Both the position numbers and the translations under genes were made by a program. The notes beneath the pieces were generated by a model that made no database searches, was not told the DNA's origin, and was given only the letters and a program-made list of their open reading frames with translations. 29,432 nucleotides of DNA, taken from assembly GCA_025936675.1 (NCBI GenBank), contig JAICSX010000029.1:1-29432 (forward strand), read 5' to 3'. Below, in pieces: positions 1-8,763 of the stretch; position 1 is the first letter of the stretch, and every line of letters starts with the position of its first letter. Source of the DNA: Sphingomonas sp. (GTDB taxonomy: Bacteria > Pseudomonadota > Alphaproteobacteria > Sphingomonadales > Sphingomonadaceae).

Positions 1-106
1 CGCGTTACGCACCCGTGCGCCACTAGACCCGAAGGTCTCGTTCGACTTGCATGTGTTAGGCATGCCGCCAGCGTTCGTTCTGAGCCAGAATCAAACTCTC
101 AAGTTG
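1..106 (-). rRNA. rrs: 16S ribosomal RNA, 5' end (partial)
   Basis: The reverse complement gives the conserved 16S 5' end: it begins near 106 with CAACTTGAGAGTTTGAT, followed by the 27F primer region (TTTGATTCTGGCTCAG) and the AACGAACGCTGGCGGCATG block. The V1 helix is short (GAGACCTTCGGGTCT), as in Sphingomonas. The gene runs off the left edge, so only about 106 nt are present. The exact mature 5' end is estimated by alignment to the usual alphaproteobacterial start and could be off by one or two bases. Confidence 0.97.
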
Positions 107-463
107 ATGTACGATCGAACCCCCGCAGGAATATGCGAGAGCAAGACCGGCATCTCTGGGAGCCGTTCCTGCACAAATATACAAACTGGTGTGTTTGCGT
201 ATTAGGACATTTGCTCGTCCCGCCGCGGCAAGCCGCAACGGAAGTCACATTAAGGAACGGCATATATTTGGCCGATCCGCCGATACCCAGAGGCTATCGG
301 TGACCGGGCCGCCGCCCACATGTCCCTTCATCTAAACCGACAATGTCAAAGAGCCGACGCGCATCCTCCCCCGGTTCGATTGTTCCGGGCATCGGTAAGC
401 CGACCTAGAAGAGGCGCGAAACGAACGCGAGACCTTCATGGAAGGCCGCGTCCGCTTGCTGGA
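107..463 (-). other. rrn operon leader region
   Basis: This is the transcribed leader between the predicted rrn start site (about 461-463) and the 16S 5' end. No protein-coding signal is convincing here. It contains the boxA-like element at 344-355 and a small hairpin at 280-300 (arms CCGATA and TATCGG, 9-nt loop). A second hairpin at about 369-390 pairs CCCGG with CCGGG. The leader presumably carries antitermination and RNase III processing determinants. The pairing 3' half lies outside the window. Confidence 0.7.
344..355 (-). promoter_or_regulatory. boxA-like antitermination element
   Basis: On the minus strand the sequence reads GGCTCTTTGACA. It differs from the classical rrn boxA TGCTCTTTAACA at two positions. 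It sits about 106 nt downstream of the predicted start site and 240 nt before 16S, which is a plausible place for NusB/NusE-dependent antitermination. The assignment rests on sequence similarity and position only. Confidence 0.6.
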
Positions 464-467
464 GGCG

Positions 468-496
468 CATATATGTGCGGCTCCCCAAGCCGTCAA
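468..496 (-). promoter_or_regulatory. rrn operon sigma-70 type promoter
   Basis: On the minus strand a -35 box TTGACG (491-496) and a -10 box TATATG (468-473) are separated by exactly 17 bp. A run of six A residues lies just upstream of the -35 box, similar to an UP element. A perfect inverted repeat, TGCAAC-TTT-GTTGCA (507-521), lies 10 bp further upstream. A weaker second candidate lies upstream (TTGAAG at 594-599, TATCTA at 572-577, 16-bp spacer). This pair is the best promoter-like match in the 535-bp gap before 16S. Confidence 0.65.
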
Positions 497-641
497 CCGG
501 GTTTTTTGCAACTTTGTTGCAGCTTGCCGATCGACATGCTCGGAATGCCGCATGGCCCCCTCGCATCGGTCTAGATAGGCATGCGCAGAGCCACTTCAAG
601 ACCGCAAAGCGTTGATTTGAGGCTCTTTTCTCCAGCCGACC

Positions 642-1070
642 TCAGGCGCTCTGGATATAGGCGCGCATAGCATCGGCTTCCGCTTCGATGCGCTCCATGC
701 GGTGTTTCACGAGATCGCCAATGGAAACGATTCCGCGAATCTGTCCGCCGTCGACCACGGGCAAATGCCGGATTCGCCGCTGCGTGATCAACGCGAGCGC
801 CTCGAGAACCCCGGTCTCGGCGGAGACAGTGATCGCCGGCGAGCTCATGATCTGGGAGACACGCCACTGGAGCACCTCGGGCCCGTGCTCGCGCAACGCA
901 TAGATAACGTCGCGCTCCGAGATGATGCCGCTGATCCGGCCGGACTCGACGACCGGCAGTGCGCCGATTCGCTTCTCGCCAAGCTTTCGAACCGCGTCAT
1001 AGAGACTGGCGTCGGCAGCGATTGTCTCGACGGCGTTGCCCTTGCCCTGGAGCACTGATGCGATGGTCAT
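642..1070 (-). CDS. CBS domain-pair protein
   Basis: A 142-aa cytosolic protein made almost entirely of two CBS domains (about residues 8-65 and 72-125). Each carries the usual signature, with IGALPVVE and GIISERD in the first and RHLPVVD and GIVSIGDL in the second. A short helical tail ends in YIQSA. CBS pairs bind adenosyl nucleotides and act as energy or redox sensors. No catalytic domain is attached, so the partner is unknown. I chose the ATG at 1070 because AGGAGG lies at the right spacing upstream. The longer reading frame to 1178 adds an Arg-rich, non-homologous N-terminus. The gene lies upstream of the rrn operon on the same strand, with no obvious terminator between them. Confidence 0.9.
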   Translation of the reverse strand: MTIASVLQGKGNAVETIAADASLYDAVRKLGEKRIGALPVVESGRISGIISERDVIYALREHGPEVLQWRVSQIMSSPAITVSAETGVLEALALITQRRIRHLPVVDGGQIRGIVSIGDLVKHRMERIEAEADAMRAYIQSA

Positions 1071-1177
1071 TGCCGGCCTCCTGGGACTCGACCTTGCTCT
1101 GGCTTGATAGTCCCACTTCGCGCCGCCAAAGGAAAGCCGTGCCCAACCCTGACCCGCTCCCCGGCCCGCGCGGCTCA

Positions 1178-1435
1178 ATGAAGCGCCGCTTCTGGCGCAT
1201 ATTCCGATTGTTGGCCCTGCTCTCGATTGTCATCGCAGCAATCTCGGTGCTGCTTGTCGCTCGCGGAGATCCGACAATCGACATCAATACATTGATCGCA
1301 ACCGCGCTCGGGACTGGGATGACGGTCCTGCTCGGGACGTCGCTGATGACGTTGGTTTTCCTGAGTTCGCAAAGCGGCCACGACGACGCGGCGACGCAAA
1401 TTCACCACGAAACGGAAGACGATGACCGACCTTGA
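1178..1435 (+). CDS. Small two-helix membrane protein
   Basis: An 85-aa protein starting MKRRFWRIFRLL. It has a basic N-terminus, a first hydrophobic helix (about residues 9-26, LLALLSIVIAAISVLLVA) and a second (about 40-60, ATALGTGMTVLLGTSLMTLV). The tail is hydrophilic and acidic, rich in His and Asp (HHETEDDD). The topology suggests both ends are cytoplasmic. Its last 14 nt overlap the start of the downstream thioesterase gene in another frame, which indicates translational coupling. I recognise no named family; similar small proteins next to thioesterases are annotated as hypothetical in sphingomonads. The ATG at 1178 fits the membrane protein; the longer upstream frame is the antisense of the CBS gene. 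Confidence 0.7.
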   Translation: MKRRFWRIFRLLALLSIVIAAISVLLVARGDPTIDINTLIATALGTGMTVLLGTSLMTLVFLSSQSGHDDAATQIHHETEDDDRP

Positions 1436-1802
1436 CCGAACGCCCGTGCTTCGGGTGATGCCCGGACCATCGGACATCAATGCCAACGGACATATTTTCG
1501 GCGGCTGGGTGCTGAGCCAGATGGATATTGCGGCGGGCATTGTCGCGTCGCGGCGCGCCCGCGGACCCGTCGCCACCGTCGCGATCGAGGCGATGAAGTT
1601 CATCGAGCCAATCCACCTGCGCGACCTGATTTCGGTCTATGCCCATGTCGAGCGCGTTGGCCGCACCTCCATGGGAGTCAGGATCGAGGTGATTGCCGAG
1701 CGCGGCCTCGGCGCAACCGAAGTCAAGGTGACCGAAGGCTTGTTCACCTTCGTCGCGCTTGATCAGAACAACCGGCCGCGGCCAGTCGACAATCTCGCCT
1801 AA
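1422..1802 (+). CDS. Acyl-CoA thioesterase, YciA-like hotdog fold
   Basis: A 126-aa single-hotdog protein. The N-terminal signature N-A-N-G-H-I-F-G-G-W-V-L-S-Q-M-D (about residues 21-36) is the classic YciA/Acot motif, with the catalytic Asp at its end. A central helix and strand include AIEAMKFIEPIHLRDL. These enzymes hydrolyse acyl-CoA thioesters in the cytosol and usually form hexamers. Length is normal for the family (about 130 aa). The start overlaps the preceding small membrane protein by 14 nt. The 3' end overlaps the tail of the convergent DUF4167 gene by four bases, so no intergenic terminator is possible there. Confidence 0.9.
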   Translation: MTDLDRTPVLRVMPGPSDINANGHIFGGWVLSQMDIAAGIVASRRARGPVATVAIEAMKFIEPIHLRDLISVYAHVERVGRTSMGVRIEVIAERGLGATEVKVTEGLFTFVALDQNNRPRPVDNLA

Positions 1803-2452
1803 GCCGCCGGAGCGATCTCGTCGTCGCCTTCTGCCGCGCGCGGAGCGCGCGTGCGGCGACGCGGACGGCGCGGCTCTTCCTCGGCTGTCTCTTCAGCCTG
1901 ATCGCCTCCGTCCCTGCCGATTGCCGGCGGAAGAACGTCGAACGGGATCGTCTCACCGCCGCCATTCACCTGGGCGTTTTCCTGATCGCGAAAGTCGCTC
2001 GCCGCGCGCTCATAGCGGTCTTCGCGGCGCGGGCGCCGCTCACGGTTGAAGCGTTCGCCGCGATCCTGCCGTTCGGGCCTGTCAGCGCGCTCGGGACGTT
2101 CTGCCCGCTCGGAACGCTCCTCTTCGCCGCCGTCGTCAGCCGCCTCGAGATTCTCGTCCTCGCCGTCGTCCTCGAATTCATGCTCCCGACGCGGGCGCTG
2201 TTCTTCCATGCGCGCGCGATTCTCGCTGAGGACACGGAAATAATGGTCCGCGAACTGGAGATAATATTCCATCTGGACACGATCCCCGGCGAGCTGGGCG
2301 TCACGCGCCATGCTCTTGTATTTCTCGAGCAGCTGGGCGGCATTTCCCCGCTGGCGATTGTCCTGCCGGTTGCCCGGCTGCCCGCCACCGAGGCTCTGGC
2401 CCCCCCGCTGTCCACGACCGCGCCGGCGGCCGCCCTGACGATTGTTGATCAA
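1799..2452 (-). CDS. DUF4167 domain protein
   Basis: A 217-aa protein. The N-terminus is rich in Arg, Gly and Gln (RQGGRRRGRGQRGGQ). It is followed by the conserved DUF4167 helical segment (about residues 38-82, with AAQLLEKYKSMARDAQLAGD and YYLQFADHYFRVL). The rest is low-complexity and charged, with repeated RPER/ERAER-type and EEP/RRPRR stretches, and is probably disordered. DUF4167 is widespread in Alphaproteobacteria, often near prmC/prfA as here, and is of unknown function; the basic composition suggests nucleic-acid binding. The start codon is TTG at 2452, with AGGA five bases upstream. It lies downstream of prmC on the same strand, after a 227-bp gap. Confidence 0.88.
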   Translation of the reverse strand: MINNRQGGRRRGRGQRGGQSLGGGQPGNRQDNRQRGNAAQLLEKYKSMARDAQLAGDRVQMEYYLQFADHYFRVLSENRARMEEQRPRREHEFEDDGEDENLEAADDGGEEERSERAERPERADRPERQDRGERFNRERRPRREDRYERAASDFRDQENAQVNGGGETIPFDVLPPAIGRDGGDQAEETAEEEPRRPRRRTRAPRAAEGDDEIAPAA

Positions 2453-2679
2453 ATTCCTACGTCCTTACGCAGTGATTTAAGCCCCTTCGCCTCAGACGGG
2501 CAGGGCGACGCTTGCATGCGCCAGCTCTGACCCTCTCGTTCCGGTCTTAGCGCCAAGCGCAAAACGAACGGCCGATTGTGTCGGGGTTGGGACAGGAGCG
2601 CTCTTCAGTTGATCTGGAGCGGGCCCGGCCCAGAACACTGATGTAGTGTGGCCGATAGCTTATGCCAAGCGAATTTCTC
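2453..2679. other. Intergenic gap between prmC and the DUF4167 gene
   Basis: A 227-bp gap between two minus-strand genes. It contains short inverted repeats (for example GCGC-TTG-GCGC near 2550 and GGGCC/GGCCC around 2620). I see no U-tract terminator and no convincing coding frame. A promoter for the DUF4167 gene is expected here, but no clear -35/-10 pair stands out. Confidence 0.4.
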
Positions 2680-3525
2680 TCAAACCCACGTTAGCAACAA
2701 CGCGCGGTCGCGGCCGGCAAGGTCTTTGGCGAGCTTTGCGCCGAGGCCGTCGCGCTGAAGAAGAGCCGTGACGGCACTGGCCTGATCATAGCCGATTTCG
2801 ACTGCGGCAAGGCCGCCGCGGCTGAGGAGAAGGGGCAGCTGCGGCGCGAGCGCTCGATAGGCTTCCAGCCCGCTTTGTCCGGCAAACAAAGCCTCGTCCG
2901 GCTCATATTCACGAACGCCCGGCCCGAGCTCGGCACCTTCGGCCACATAGGGCGGGTTGCAGAGGATGAGGTCGAACCGCTCGTTGAGTTCGTCGGCCCA
3001 ATTGCCGAGCTTGAACTTTGCCCGGTGCTCGAGGCCCATTCGCCGCGCGTTGGCTCCAAAATAGGAGAGCGCGCGCCGCGACATATCGATTCCGAGGCCG
3101 GTCGCGTCGGGCCAGATGTCCAGCGCAGCAAGCAGCAAAGTTCCCGGGCCGGTGCCGAGATCGAGGATACGCCCTGGCCCGGCAGAGCCTTCGAAATGCT
3201 CGATTGCCGAGGCGATCAGCACTTCGGAATCGGGCCGCGGCACCAAAACGCCGGGGCCGACATGGAGGTCGATGTTCCAGAAGGCTCGGCGTCCAGTGAT
3301 GTAGGCAACTGGCTCGCCCTTCGTCCTGCGCCTGACCATCGACCAGAAACGTTTGGGGACCTCGCGATCCGGCGGCGAAAGGATGAGCTTGTCGCGGTCG
3401 ATATGCAGCGCCTCGGCCATCAGCAGCTCGGCGTCGAGACGCGCCGTGTCGCTGCTTTCACTCAACTGGCGCGCGGCATCGTCCAGCGCGCGGGCGATGT
3501 GCTTCAACGCTTGAATCCACTCCAC
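2680..3525 (-). CDS. prmC: Peptide chain release factor N5-glutamine methyltransferase
   Basis: A 281-aa SAM-dependent methyltransferase that methylates the Gln of the GGQ motif in release factors. It has an N-terminal helical substrate-binding domain (about 1-75). The Rossmann fold carries the SAM motif ILDLGTGPGTLLLA (about 120-133) and the hallmark NPPY motif in LILCNPPYVAEG (about 186-197). The linker P-R-P-D-S-E-V-L is also typical of PrmC/HemK. Length is normal. The start is GTG at 3525, with only a weak ribosome binding site. The gene follows prfA, its substrate, by 15 bp, which matches the usual prfA-prmC operon and supports the assignment over other N-methyltransferases. Confidence 0.96.
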   Translation of the reverse strand: MEWIQALKHIARALDDAARQLSESSDTARLDAELLMAEALHIDRDKLILSPPDREVPKRFWSMVRRRTKGEPVAYITGRRAFWNIDLHVGPGVLVPRPDSEVLIASAIEHFEGSAGPGRILDLGTGPGTLLLAALDIWPDATGLGIDMSRRALSYFGANARRMGLEHRAKFKLGNWADELNERFDLILCNPPYVAEGAELGPGVREYEPDEALFAGQSGLEAYRALAPQLPLLLSRGGLAAVEIGYDQASAVTALLQRDGLGAKLAKDLAGRDRALLLTWV

Positions 3526-3540
3526 TCAGGCGCAGCGGAT

Positions 3541-4626
3541 TCAAGCATCTTCGAGCCCCGCGAGCCGTTCTGCTTCGTCTTCCGCGACGAGCGCATCAAT
3601 GAACTCGGCGAGACCCGCGCCCTCCAGCACTTCATCGAGATTGTGCTTGGTGAGGTTGATCCGATGGTCGGTGATGCGGCCTTGAGGAAAGTTGTAGGTG
3701 CGGATCCGCTCTGAACGATCGCCGGAGCCCACCATCGACTTGCGCGCTCCGGCACGCTCGCTGGCCAGCCGCTCGCGTTCCAGTTCGAACAAACGCGTGC
3801 GAAGGACCTTCAGCGCCTTCGCCTTGTTCTTGTGTTGTGATTTCTCGTCTTGCTGGATGACCACCAAGCCGGTCGGAAGGTGCGTTATTCGGACCGCGCT
3901 GTCGGTCGTGTTCACCGACTGCCCGCCGGGCCCCGATGAGCGGTAGACGTCGATGCGCAGGTCCTTGTCGTCGATCTGGACGTCGACATCCTCGGCCTCG
4001 GGAAGAACTGCAACCGTCGCTGCCGACGTGTGGATCCGGCCGCCGCTCTCCGTGACCGGCACGCGCTGCACGCGGTGGACACCGCTTTCGAACTTCAGCC
4101 GCGCGAAAACCCCGCGCCCGCTGATCGAAGCGACCGCTTCCTTGTAGCCACCAAGCTCGGAAGCGCTCGCGGAGATCAGCTCGAACTTCCAGCCTTGGCT
4201 CTCGGCAAAGCGCTGGTACATGCGCAGGAGATCTCCCGCGAAGAGCGCCGCCTCATCACCGCCGGTTCCCGCCCGCACCTCGAGCATCGCCGCGCGGTCA
4301 TCGGCTGCATCGCGCGGCAGCAACTTGATCGCGAGAGCGCGCTCGGCATTCGGCAGTTTGTGGCGGATTTCCTCGGCTTCGATGGCCGCCATTTCCTTGA
4401 GCTCCGGCTCGGCGGTCGGATCAGCAACCATGCCATTTAGAACCTCGAGCTCAGCTCGGAGCCGCCTGACCTCGCGCGCGGCCTCGGCCACGGGCTCGAT
4501 CGCGGCATAGTCCTTGGACAGGCGCACGAACTCGTCCGGCGAGACGTCGCCGCGGGACATCGCCTGTTGAAGCTCGTGCTTGCGCGCCTCGATCGACGCG
4601 ATTCGTTCGGACGAGATCGAACTCAT
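3541..4626 (-). CDS. prfA: Peptide chain release factor 1
   Basis: A 361-aa class I release factor, which terminates translation at UAA and UAG. It has the N-terminal helical domain. The stop-codon recognition tripeptide P-V-T occurs in [18 protein letters not shown], as in RF1 rather than the S-P-F of RF2. The catalytic loop [18 protein letters not shown] carries the GGQ motif (about residue 235). Length is that of standard RF1. The ATG at 4626 overlaps the hisS stop in an ATGA arrangement, so translation is probably coupled. prmC, which methylates the GGQ glutamine, follows directly. Confidence 0.98.
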   Translation of the reverse strand: MSSISSERIASIEARKHELQQAMSRGDVSPDEFVRLSKDYAAIEPVAEAAREVRRLRAELEVLNGMVADPTAEPELKEMAAIEAEEIRHKLPNAERALAIKLLPRDAADDRAAMLEVRAGTGGDEAALFAGDLLRMYQRFAESQGWKFELISASASELGGYKEAVASISGRGVFARLKFESGVHRVQRVPVTESGGRIHTSAATVAVLPEAEDVDVQIDDKDLRIDVYRSSGPGGQSVNTTDSAVRITHLPTGLVVIQQDEKSQHKNKAKALKVLRTRLFELERERLASERAGARKSMVGSGDRSERIRTYNFPQGRITDHRINLTKHNLDEVLEGAGLAEFIDALVAEDEAERLAGLEDA

Positions 4627-5858
4627 GAGCGCAGGGTCTCGGCGACCTGGTCGAAGGCTACTGCGCGTTGCTCACCCGAGGTGAGGTTCTTAAGCTGCAC
4701 TTCACCGCTATCCAATTCGACGTCGCCAATGATCAATGCGTACGACGCGCCGGAATCGTTGGCCCGGCTCAGCCGCTTCTTCATGTTCCCGCGATAGGCC
4801 ATGTCGACAGCGAACCCCGACCGGCGGAGATCGGCCAGCAGTCGCTGCGCTGCAGCTTCGGCACGGTCGCCCAAAGGCACGATGACAGCTGTCGGCTTCT
4901 CCAGCTCGGGCTGGCCGATCATCATCGCCAGGCGCTCGATTCCGGCGGCCCAACCCACCGCAGGCGTGTGCGGGCCACCGAGCGCCTCGATGAGGCCGTC
5001 GTACCGCCCTCCAGCGAGCACGGTCCCCTGGGCGCCAAGCCGGTCGGTGATGAACTCGAACGCCGTGTGACGATAATAATCAAGGCCGCGAACCAAACGC
5101 GGCGCTCGTTCCCACTTGATCCCCGCGGCATCGAGCCCAGCCGTGACCTTGCCGAAAAAGTCAGCAGCCTCGCTGGTCAGGAAGTCATCGATCACCGGCG
5201 AGCTGTCGACCACCGGCCAGTCCTGATGCGCCTTGCTGTCGAGAATGCGCAGCGGATTCCGCTCGAGCCGTGCCTGGCTGTCTTCGCTGAGCGCCGAGGC
5301 ATGGCCCCGGAAATGTTCGTACAGCGCATCCCGCCAGGCCGAGCGCGTTTCCGGGTCGCCGAGCGTATTGAGCTTCAGGATCGCGCCTTCGATCCCGAGT
5401 TCCTTCAGCAGCTGGTCGGCGAACGCGAGCAGCTCGACGTCCGCCTGAGGCTCGCCAGCGCCAATGATCTCGGCATCGAGCTGGTGGAACTCGCGGAAGC
5501 GGCCCTTCTGCGGCCGTTCGTAGCGGAAGGCGGAGCCAGAGGTGGCGACCTTCAGGGGTGCGAACTGCTGCCAGCCTTCGCTCAAATAAGCGCGGCAAAT
5601 CCCCGCGGTGAATTCGGGCCGGAGCGTGATCCCTTCACCGCCGCGGTCCTCGAACGAATACATTTCCTTCGAGACGACGTCGGTTGTTTCGCCAATTGTC
5701 CGAGCGAACACGGCAGTGTGCTCGATGGTCGGCACTTCGACGCGCCTGAAGCCGTAGAGCCGGCGCACGCGATCGAACGCGCCGGCCACTGCAGCGAGGC
5801 GGTCGGCGTCGATTCCGAGAAGACTTTGCGTGCCCCGAACGGGCTGAACCTGCGTCAT
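4623..5858 (-). CDS. hisS: Histidine-tRNA ligase
   Basis: A 411-aa class II aminoacyl-tRNA synthetase that charges tRNA-His. Class II motif 2 is seen in [16 protein letters not shown]. The histidine-specific motif is [13 protein letters not shown], and motif 3 is [13 protein letters not shown]. An anticodon-binding domain occupies the last 90 or so residues ([17 protein letters not shown] onward). The start [11 protein letters not shown] at 5858 is normal for HisRS. The gene overlaps prfA by 4 nt and lies 42 bp downstream of the TonB-dependent receptor gene on the same strand. Promoter signals were not obvious in that short gap, so read-through from the receptor gene is possible. Confidence 0.97.
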   Translation of the reverse strand: MTQVQPVRGTQSLLGIDADRLAAVAGAFDRVRRLYGFRRVEVPTIEHTAVFARTIGETTDVVSKEMYSFEDRGGEGITLRPEFTAGICRAYLSEGWQQFAPLKVATSGSAFRYERPQKGRFREFHQLDAEIIGAGEPQADVELLAFADQLLKELGIEGAILKLNTLGDPETRSAWRDALYEHFRGHASALSEDSQARLERNPLRILDSKAHQDWPVVDSSPVIDDFLTSEAADFFGKVTAGLDAAGIKWERAPRLVRGLDYYRHTAFEFITDRLGAQGTVLAGGRYDGLIEALGGPHTPAVGWAAGIERLAMMIGQPELEKPTAVIVPLGDRAEAAAQRLLADLRRSGFAVDMAYRGNMKKRLSRANDSGASYALIIGDVELDSGEVQLKNLTSGEQRAVAFDQVAETLRS

Positions 5859-5900
5859 TGGCGCGCGCTAAAGCACAAAATGCCGCAATGCGAAATTCGC

Positions 5901-8600
5901 TTACGGCGTCGTGCCTTGCTGCTGCCGGGCGCGCTCCTGCTGGAACAGGCGGCGGAAGGTGGCCGGGGACGGCAGGAACAGCTTGCGGAAGCTGATCATG
6001 ATCGTCCTGCCCAGCGGCTCGAGGAGGTCGGGCTGGTAGTTGAGCGGCACATTGCCGGCGGCGTCATGCACCCTCGGCCGCGAATTGAAGACATTCGTGA
6101 CCTCGAAGCGGACCTGCGTCCCGCGCAGCCACGGATGCTTCACCACGACCTCAGGAATGTCGCCCGGATTGGCGAAGAGGCGCAGGTCGAAGGTCCCGTA
6201 GGACGAGAAGTGGAGGTCGTCGCCGGTGAGCGAATTGACCTCCGTGCCGCTGCGCCAGTTGGCGCCGATCCGAGCGCCCAGCCCATTGTTGAACCAGCCG
6301 AGCTGCGCCTGGACATTGTGCCGCGGAGTGCCGCCGCCCGACCCGGTCGGATCGCCATGAAGAAAATCGAGCACCGGTCCCCCCTGGGCGACCTTCACCT
6401 TGTCTACGAAGGTGATCGTGTCCGTCACTGAGAGATTGATGCGGCCGCGGTTCTGGTTGCCGCCAGCTCCGCCGAAGAAGCCTCCGCCGCCGCGCCCGCC
6501 GAAGCCACGTCCTCCTCCACCGAACCCGCCACGGCCACCGCCAGGCGCTGCTCCGTTCGCAGGAGGCGTGTTTTGAGCGGTTGTGGCCGGACTTGTTCCC
6601 GGTGTGGCGCTCGGCGCGCCGGCAGCTGATGTCGTTCCGGCCTGGCCTCCGGCACCTCCGCGCGCACCGCCGCGCTGACCACCCGGTCCGCCAAAGCCGA
6701 ACTGCGCGCGCATCTGATCGATCACCGCCTGCGACGGCCGATGCGACTTCAGCGGCTTGGTGAAATCGAAGCCGATGCGGAGGGAATCGCGGCGCGACTC
6801 CTCGAAGTTCACCGGCCGCAGATCGACGCTGATTAGCTGTCCCGGCGTGCAGGGAAGGTCGCTGCTGTCCGTTCCCGACGCCGGGCAGCGGACGAAACGG
6901 TTCGGGAAAGCCTGCTCGAGCGCAGCGGTGACGCTGAGATTCGAGATCGGATTCTCGATCTTCTGGTGCACATAATCGGCACGGAGGCGGAAGTCGGTGT
7001 TCTGGAACGGCTGCCAGTTGCCGCTCAGCTTGATCACCGTTCGACGATCTGAATTGAGGTTCGGATTACCGCCGGTGATCGCGGTGACGAACACCGTCTG
7101 CCCGGTAACGAAATCGAATATGCGCGAATTGGGCGTCGTCAGCACCGGATCGCCGAGCTGGTTGATCGTCGGCGGGCCCTCCTCGCGCGTCCAGCTGGTG
7201 ATGAAGTTCAAGCGCTCGACCGGCGAGAAATTGAGGCCAGCCCCGAACTTGGTGAGCGTTCCGAAGTCGGAAAGATGGTCGACCTCGGCGTTGCCGTTCA
7301 AAGTCAGATTGCCGAGGGCGTTGAATGCTTTTCCGCGCCTCGAGATCGGCACGTCGACATTGATCGCCGCCTCTTCCGTGGTGCGCGAGAGCGAGTTGGA
7401 GGAACTCGTCCCCGCTTGCGTGCGGCGGCTGGTCAGATGCTCGGTCGTGCCACCGAGCGTCAGGGTAGTCGTGGCATCGCCGGCAGGAAGCTTGAACAGC
7501 TTGCCGTTCGCGGTCCCGGTCAGATCGGCCGATGCGGTCGTCTCGTGCGTGCGTTCGCGCGGGAACAATGGATCGTCGACGTCGGACCGCGTCGAGTTCC
7601 CTGAAAGATCGCCGTTGCCGGTAAGCGTCCACCGCCATTGCGACTTGGTCTGGCCATTCAGGACTCCGCCGATATGCGCGGTGTCGGTCGAGGTCTCGCG
7701 CGCGAGCGGGTCGAGGAGGCTTGGGTTCAACCCGATCAACGAACGGCCGTCGGTATGCTCGACCTCGCCGTTGAAGGTTCCCGAGACGCTGGTCGAAAGT
7801 GTGCGATTGACCGTCGCCGAGCCGCGCAAGTCGCGCCTCGTTCCGACGAGCGACCGTGCGGCGAGCTCCTGCTCCGTCGTGGCGCCGGTTACCGGAGTCC
7901 CCGTCAGCAGAACGTTCCGCTCCGCCTCGGTCAGCATCGTGTTGCCTTCGGCGTGAAGATTGAAAGTCGTGCGGCCGTTTCGCTGGATCAGCAGGCGGGT
8001 GAGATCCCCATTGCCGTTCACGTAACCGCCGTCGGTCGCAGTGCCGAGCCCGACCTGCGCCGTCGTCGAGCGGAAGCGCTGGCGAAGGACGATGTTCACG
8101 ACCTTCTGGTCGGCCCGATAGCCGTACTTGAGTGCGACCTCCTCGGGCAGGATCTCGACCCGCTCGATCGCTTCGGTCGGGATGTCGCGAAGCTCGCGGA
8201 AGCTAGAGATTCGCTGACCGTTCAGCAGCAGCACGGGGCGCCCACTGCCGCGTCCCTGCACGCTGCCGATTTGCGGAGCGATCGCATCGAGCAATTCGTT
8301 GATGTTGGTTGCACCGGTCGCTCGCACGTCGCGCGCGTCGAGCGTGTTCTCCGGCGGGATGTCGCCCACCACCGAGCCGCGCGGCTTCGCGCCGGTGATG
8401 ACGATCGCTGCTTCGTCGCCGCCGAACTCATCGGGCACGTCGGCCTGAGGCGCGGCCGTCGTAGGCGCAGAGCCGGTCTGCGGTTGCTGAGTAGCCGTCG
8501 AGGGCCGCGTCGCACCTGTCGCAGGCTGCTGCTGAGAAAATGCCGGGCTTGCCGGAATAAGCATGGCGGCGCTGGCAAGCAGCAATGTTCGGTTGGTCAT
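5901..8600 (-). CDS. TonB-dependent receptor with glycine-rich insert
   Basis: An 899-aa outer-membrane protein. A Sec signal peptide (MTNRTLLLASAAMLIPASPA, then FSQQ) is followed by a Gln/Thr/Pro-rich linker. A TonB-box-like segment AAIVITGAKPRG comes next, then a plug domain (about 65-180; GRPVLLLNGQRISSF, IPTEAIERVEILPEEVALKYG). The rest is a beta-barrel with many GNGDL/TFNLHAEG-type strands. An unusual block at about residues 630-720 is very rich in Gly, Ala and Thr (GFGGPGGQRGGARGG, GGGRGGFGGGGRGFGG). The barrel ends at RTIMISFRKLF, with a 22-residue hydrophilic extension after it. I chose the ATG at 8600 because the longer frame to 8711 lacks a signal peptide. The ligand is unknown. It is divergent from secreted peptidase and amidase genes. 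Confidence 0.85.
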   Translation of the reverse strand: MTNRTLLLASAAMLIPASPAFSQQQPATGATRPSTATQQPQTGSAPTTAAPQADVPDEFGGDEAAIVITGAKPRGSVVGDIPPENTLDARDVRATGATNINELLDAIAPQIGSVQGRGSGRPVLLLNGQRISSFRELRDIPTEAIERVEILPEEVALKYGYRADQKVVNIVLRQRFRSTTAQVGLGTATDGGYVNGNGDLTRLLIQRNGRTTFNLHAEGNTMLTEAERNVLLTGTPVTGATTEQELAARSLVGTRRDLRGSATVNRTLSTSVSGTFNGEVEHTDGRSLIGLNPSLLDPLARETSTDTAHIGGVLNGQTKSQWRWTLTGNGDLSGNSTRSDVDDPLFPRERTHETTASADLTGTANGKLFKLPAGDATTTLTLGGTTEHLTSRRTQAGTSSSNSLSRTTEEAAINVDVPISRRGKAFNALGNLTLNGNAEVDHLSDFGTLTKFGAGLNFSPVERLNFITSWTREEGPPTINQLGDPVLTTPNSRIFDFVTGQTVFVTAITGGNPNLNSDRRTVIKLSGNWQPFQNTDFRLRADYVHQKIENPISNLSVTAALEQAFPNRFVRCPASGTDSSDLPCTPGQLISVDLRPVNFEESRRDSLRIGFDFTKPLKSHRPSQAVIDQMRAQFGFGGPGGQRGGARGGAGGQAGTTSAAGAPSATPGTSPATTAQNTPPANGAAPGGGRGGFGGGGRGFGGRGGGGFFGGAGGNQNRGRINLSVTDTITFVDKVKVAQGGPVLDFLHGDPTGSGGGTPRHNVQAQLGWFNNGLGARIGANWRSGTEVNSLTGDDLHFSSYGTFDLRLFANPGDIPEVVVKHPWLRGTQVRFEVTNVFNSRPRVHDAAGNVPLNYQPDLLEPLGRTIMISFRKLFLPSPATFRRLFQQERARQQQGTTP

Positions 8601-8763
8601 GAGAAGCCCCGCTAGTGGCAACGTCTGAATAGTAGCTGACAACGAAATGACGTTCGACAAAGTGCCGACTGCTGCCGACGAAGGGCGGAGCGTCCCACGT
8701 TGCGCGAACAAAATTTCAGGCTAGACCCAGGCTTTCACCTTATCCTTTGGGGAGTAGCGTCGG
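8601..8763. promoter_or_regulatory. Divergent promoter region, receptor / M61 peptidase
   Basis: A 163-bp region between two divergent genes that must carry both promoters. A GGGGAG ribosome binding site (about 8749-8754) precedes the M61 start. I see no strong consensus -35/-10 pair, no riboswitch and no long palindrome. Confidence 0.4.

Noticed and set aside
56..238. A 60-aa minus-strand open frame at the left edge
   Set aside because: It overlaps the 16S 5' end and its leader and so is not coding.
362..392. A tRNA-like GGTTCGATT segment
   Set aside because: It forms a lone hairpin (CCCGG/CCGGG). There is no acceptor stem, D-arm or anticodon arm around it.
4668..6431. A 587-aa plus-strand open frame
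   Set aside because: It is antisense to hisS and the start of the receptor gene, has no domain pattern and no credible start, and reflects GC-rich codon bias in the opposite strand.
7638..8615. A 325-aa plus-strand open frame
   Set aside because: Antisense to the receptor's N-terminal half. The translation is Arg/Asp-rich without a recognisable fold.
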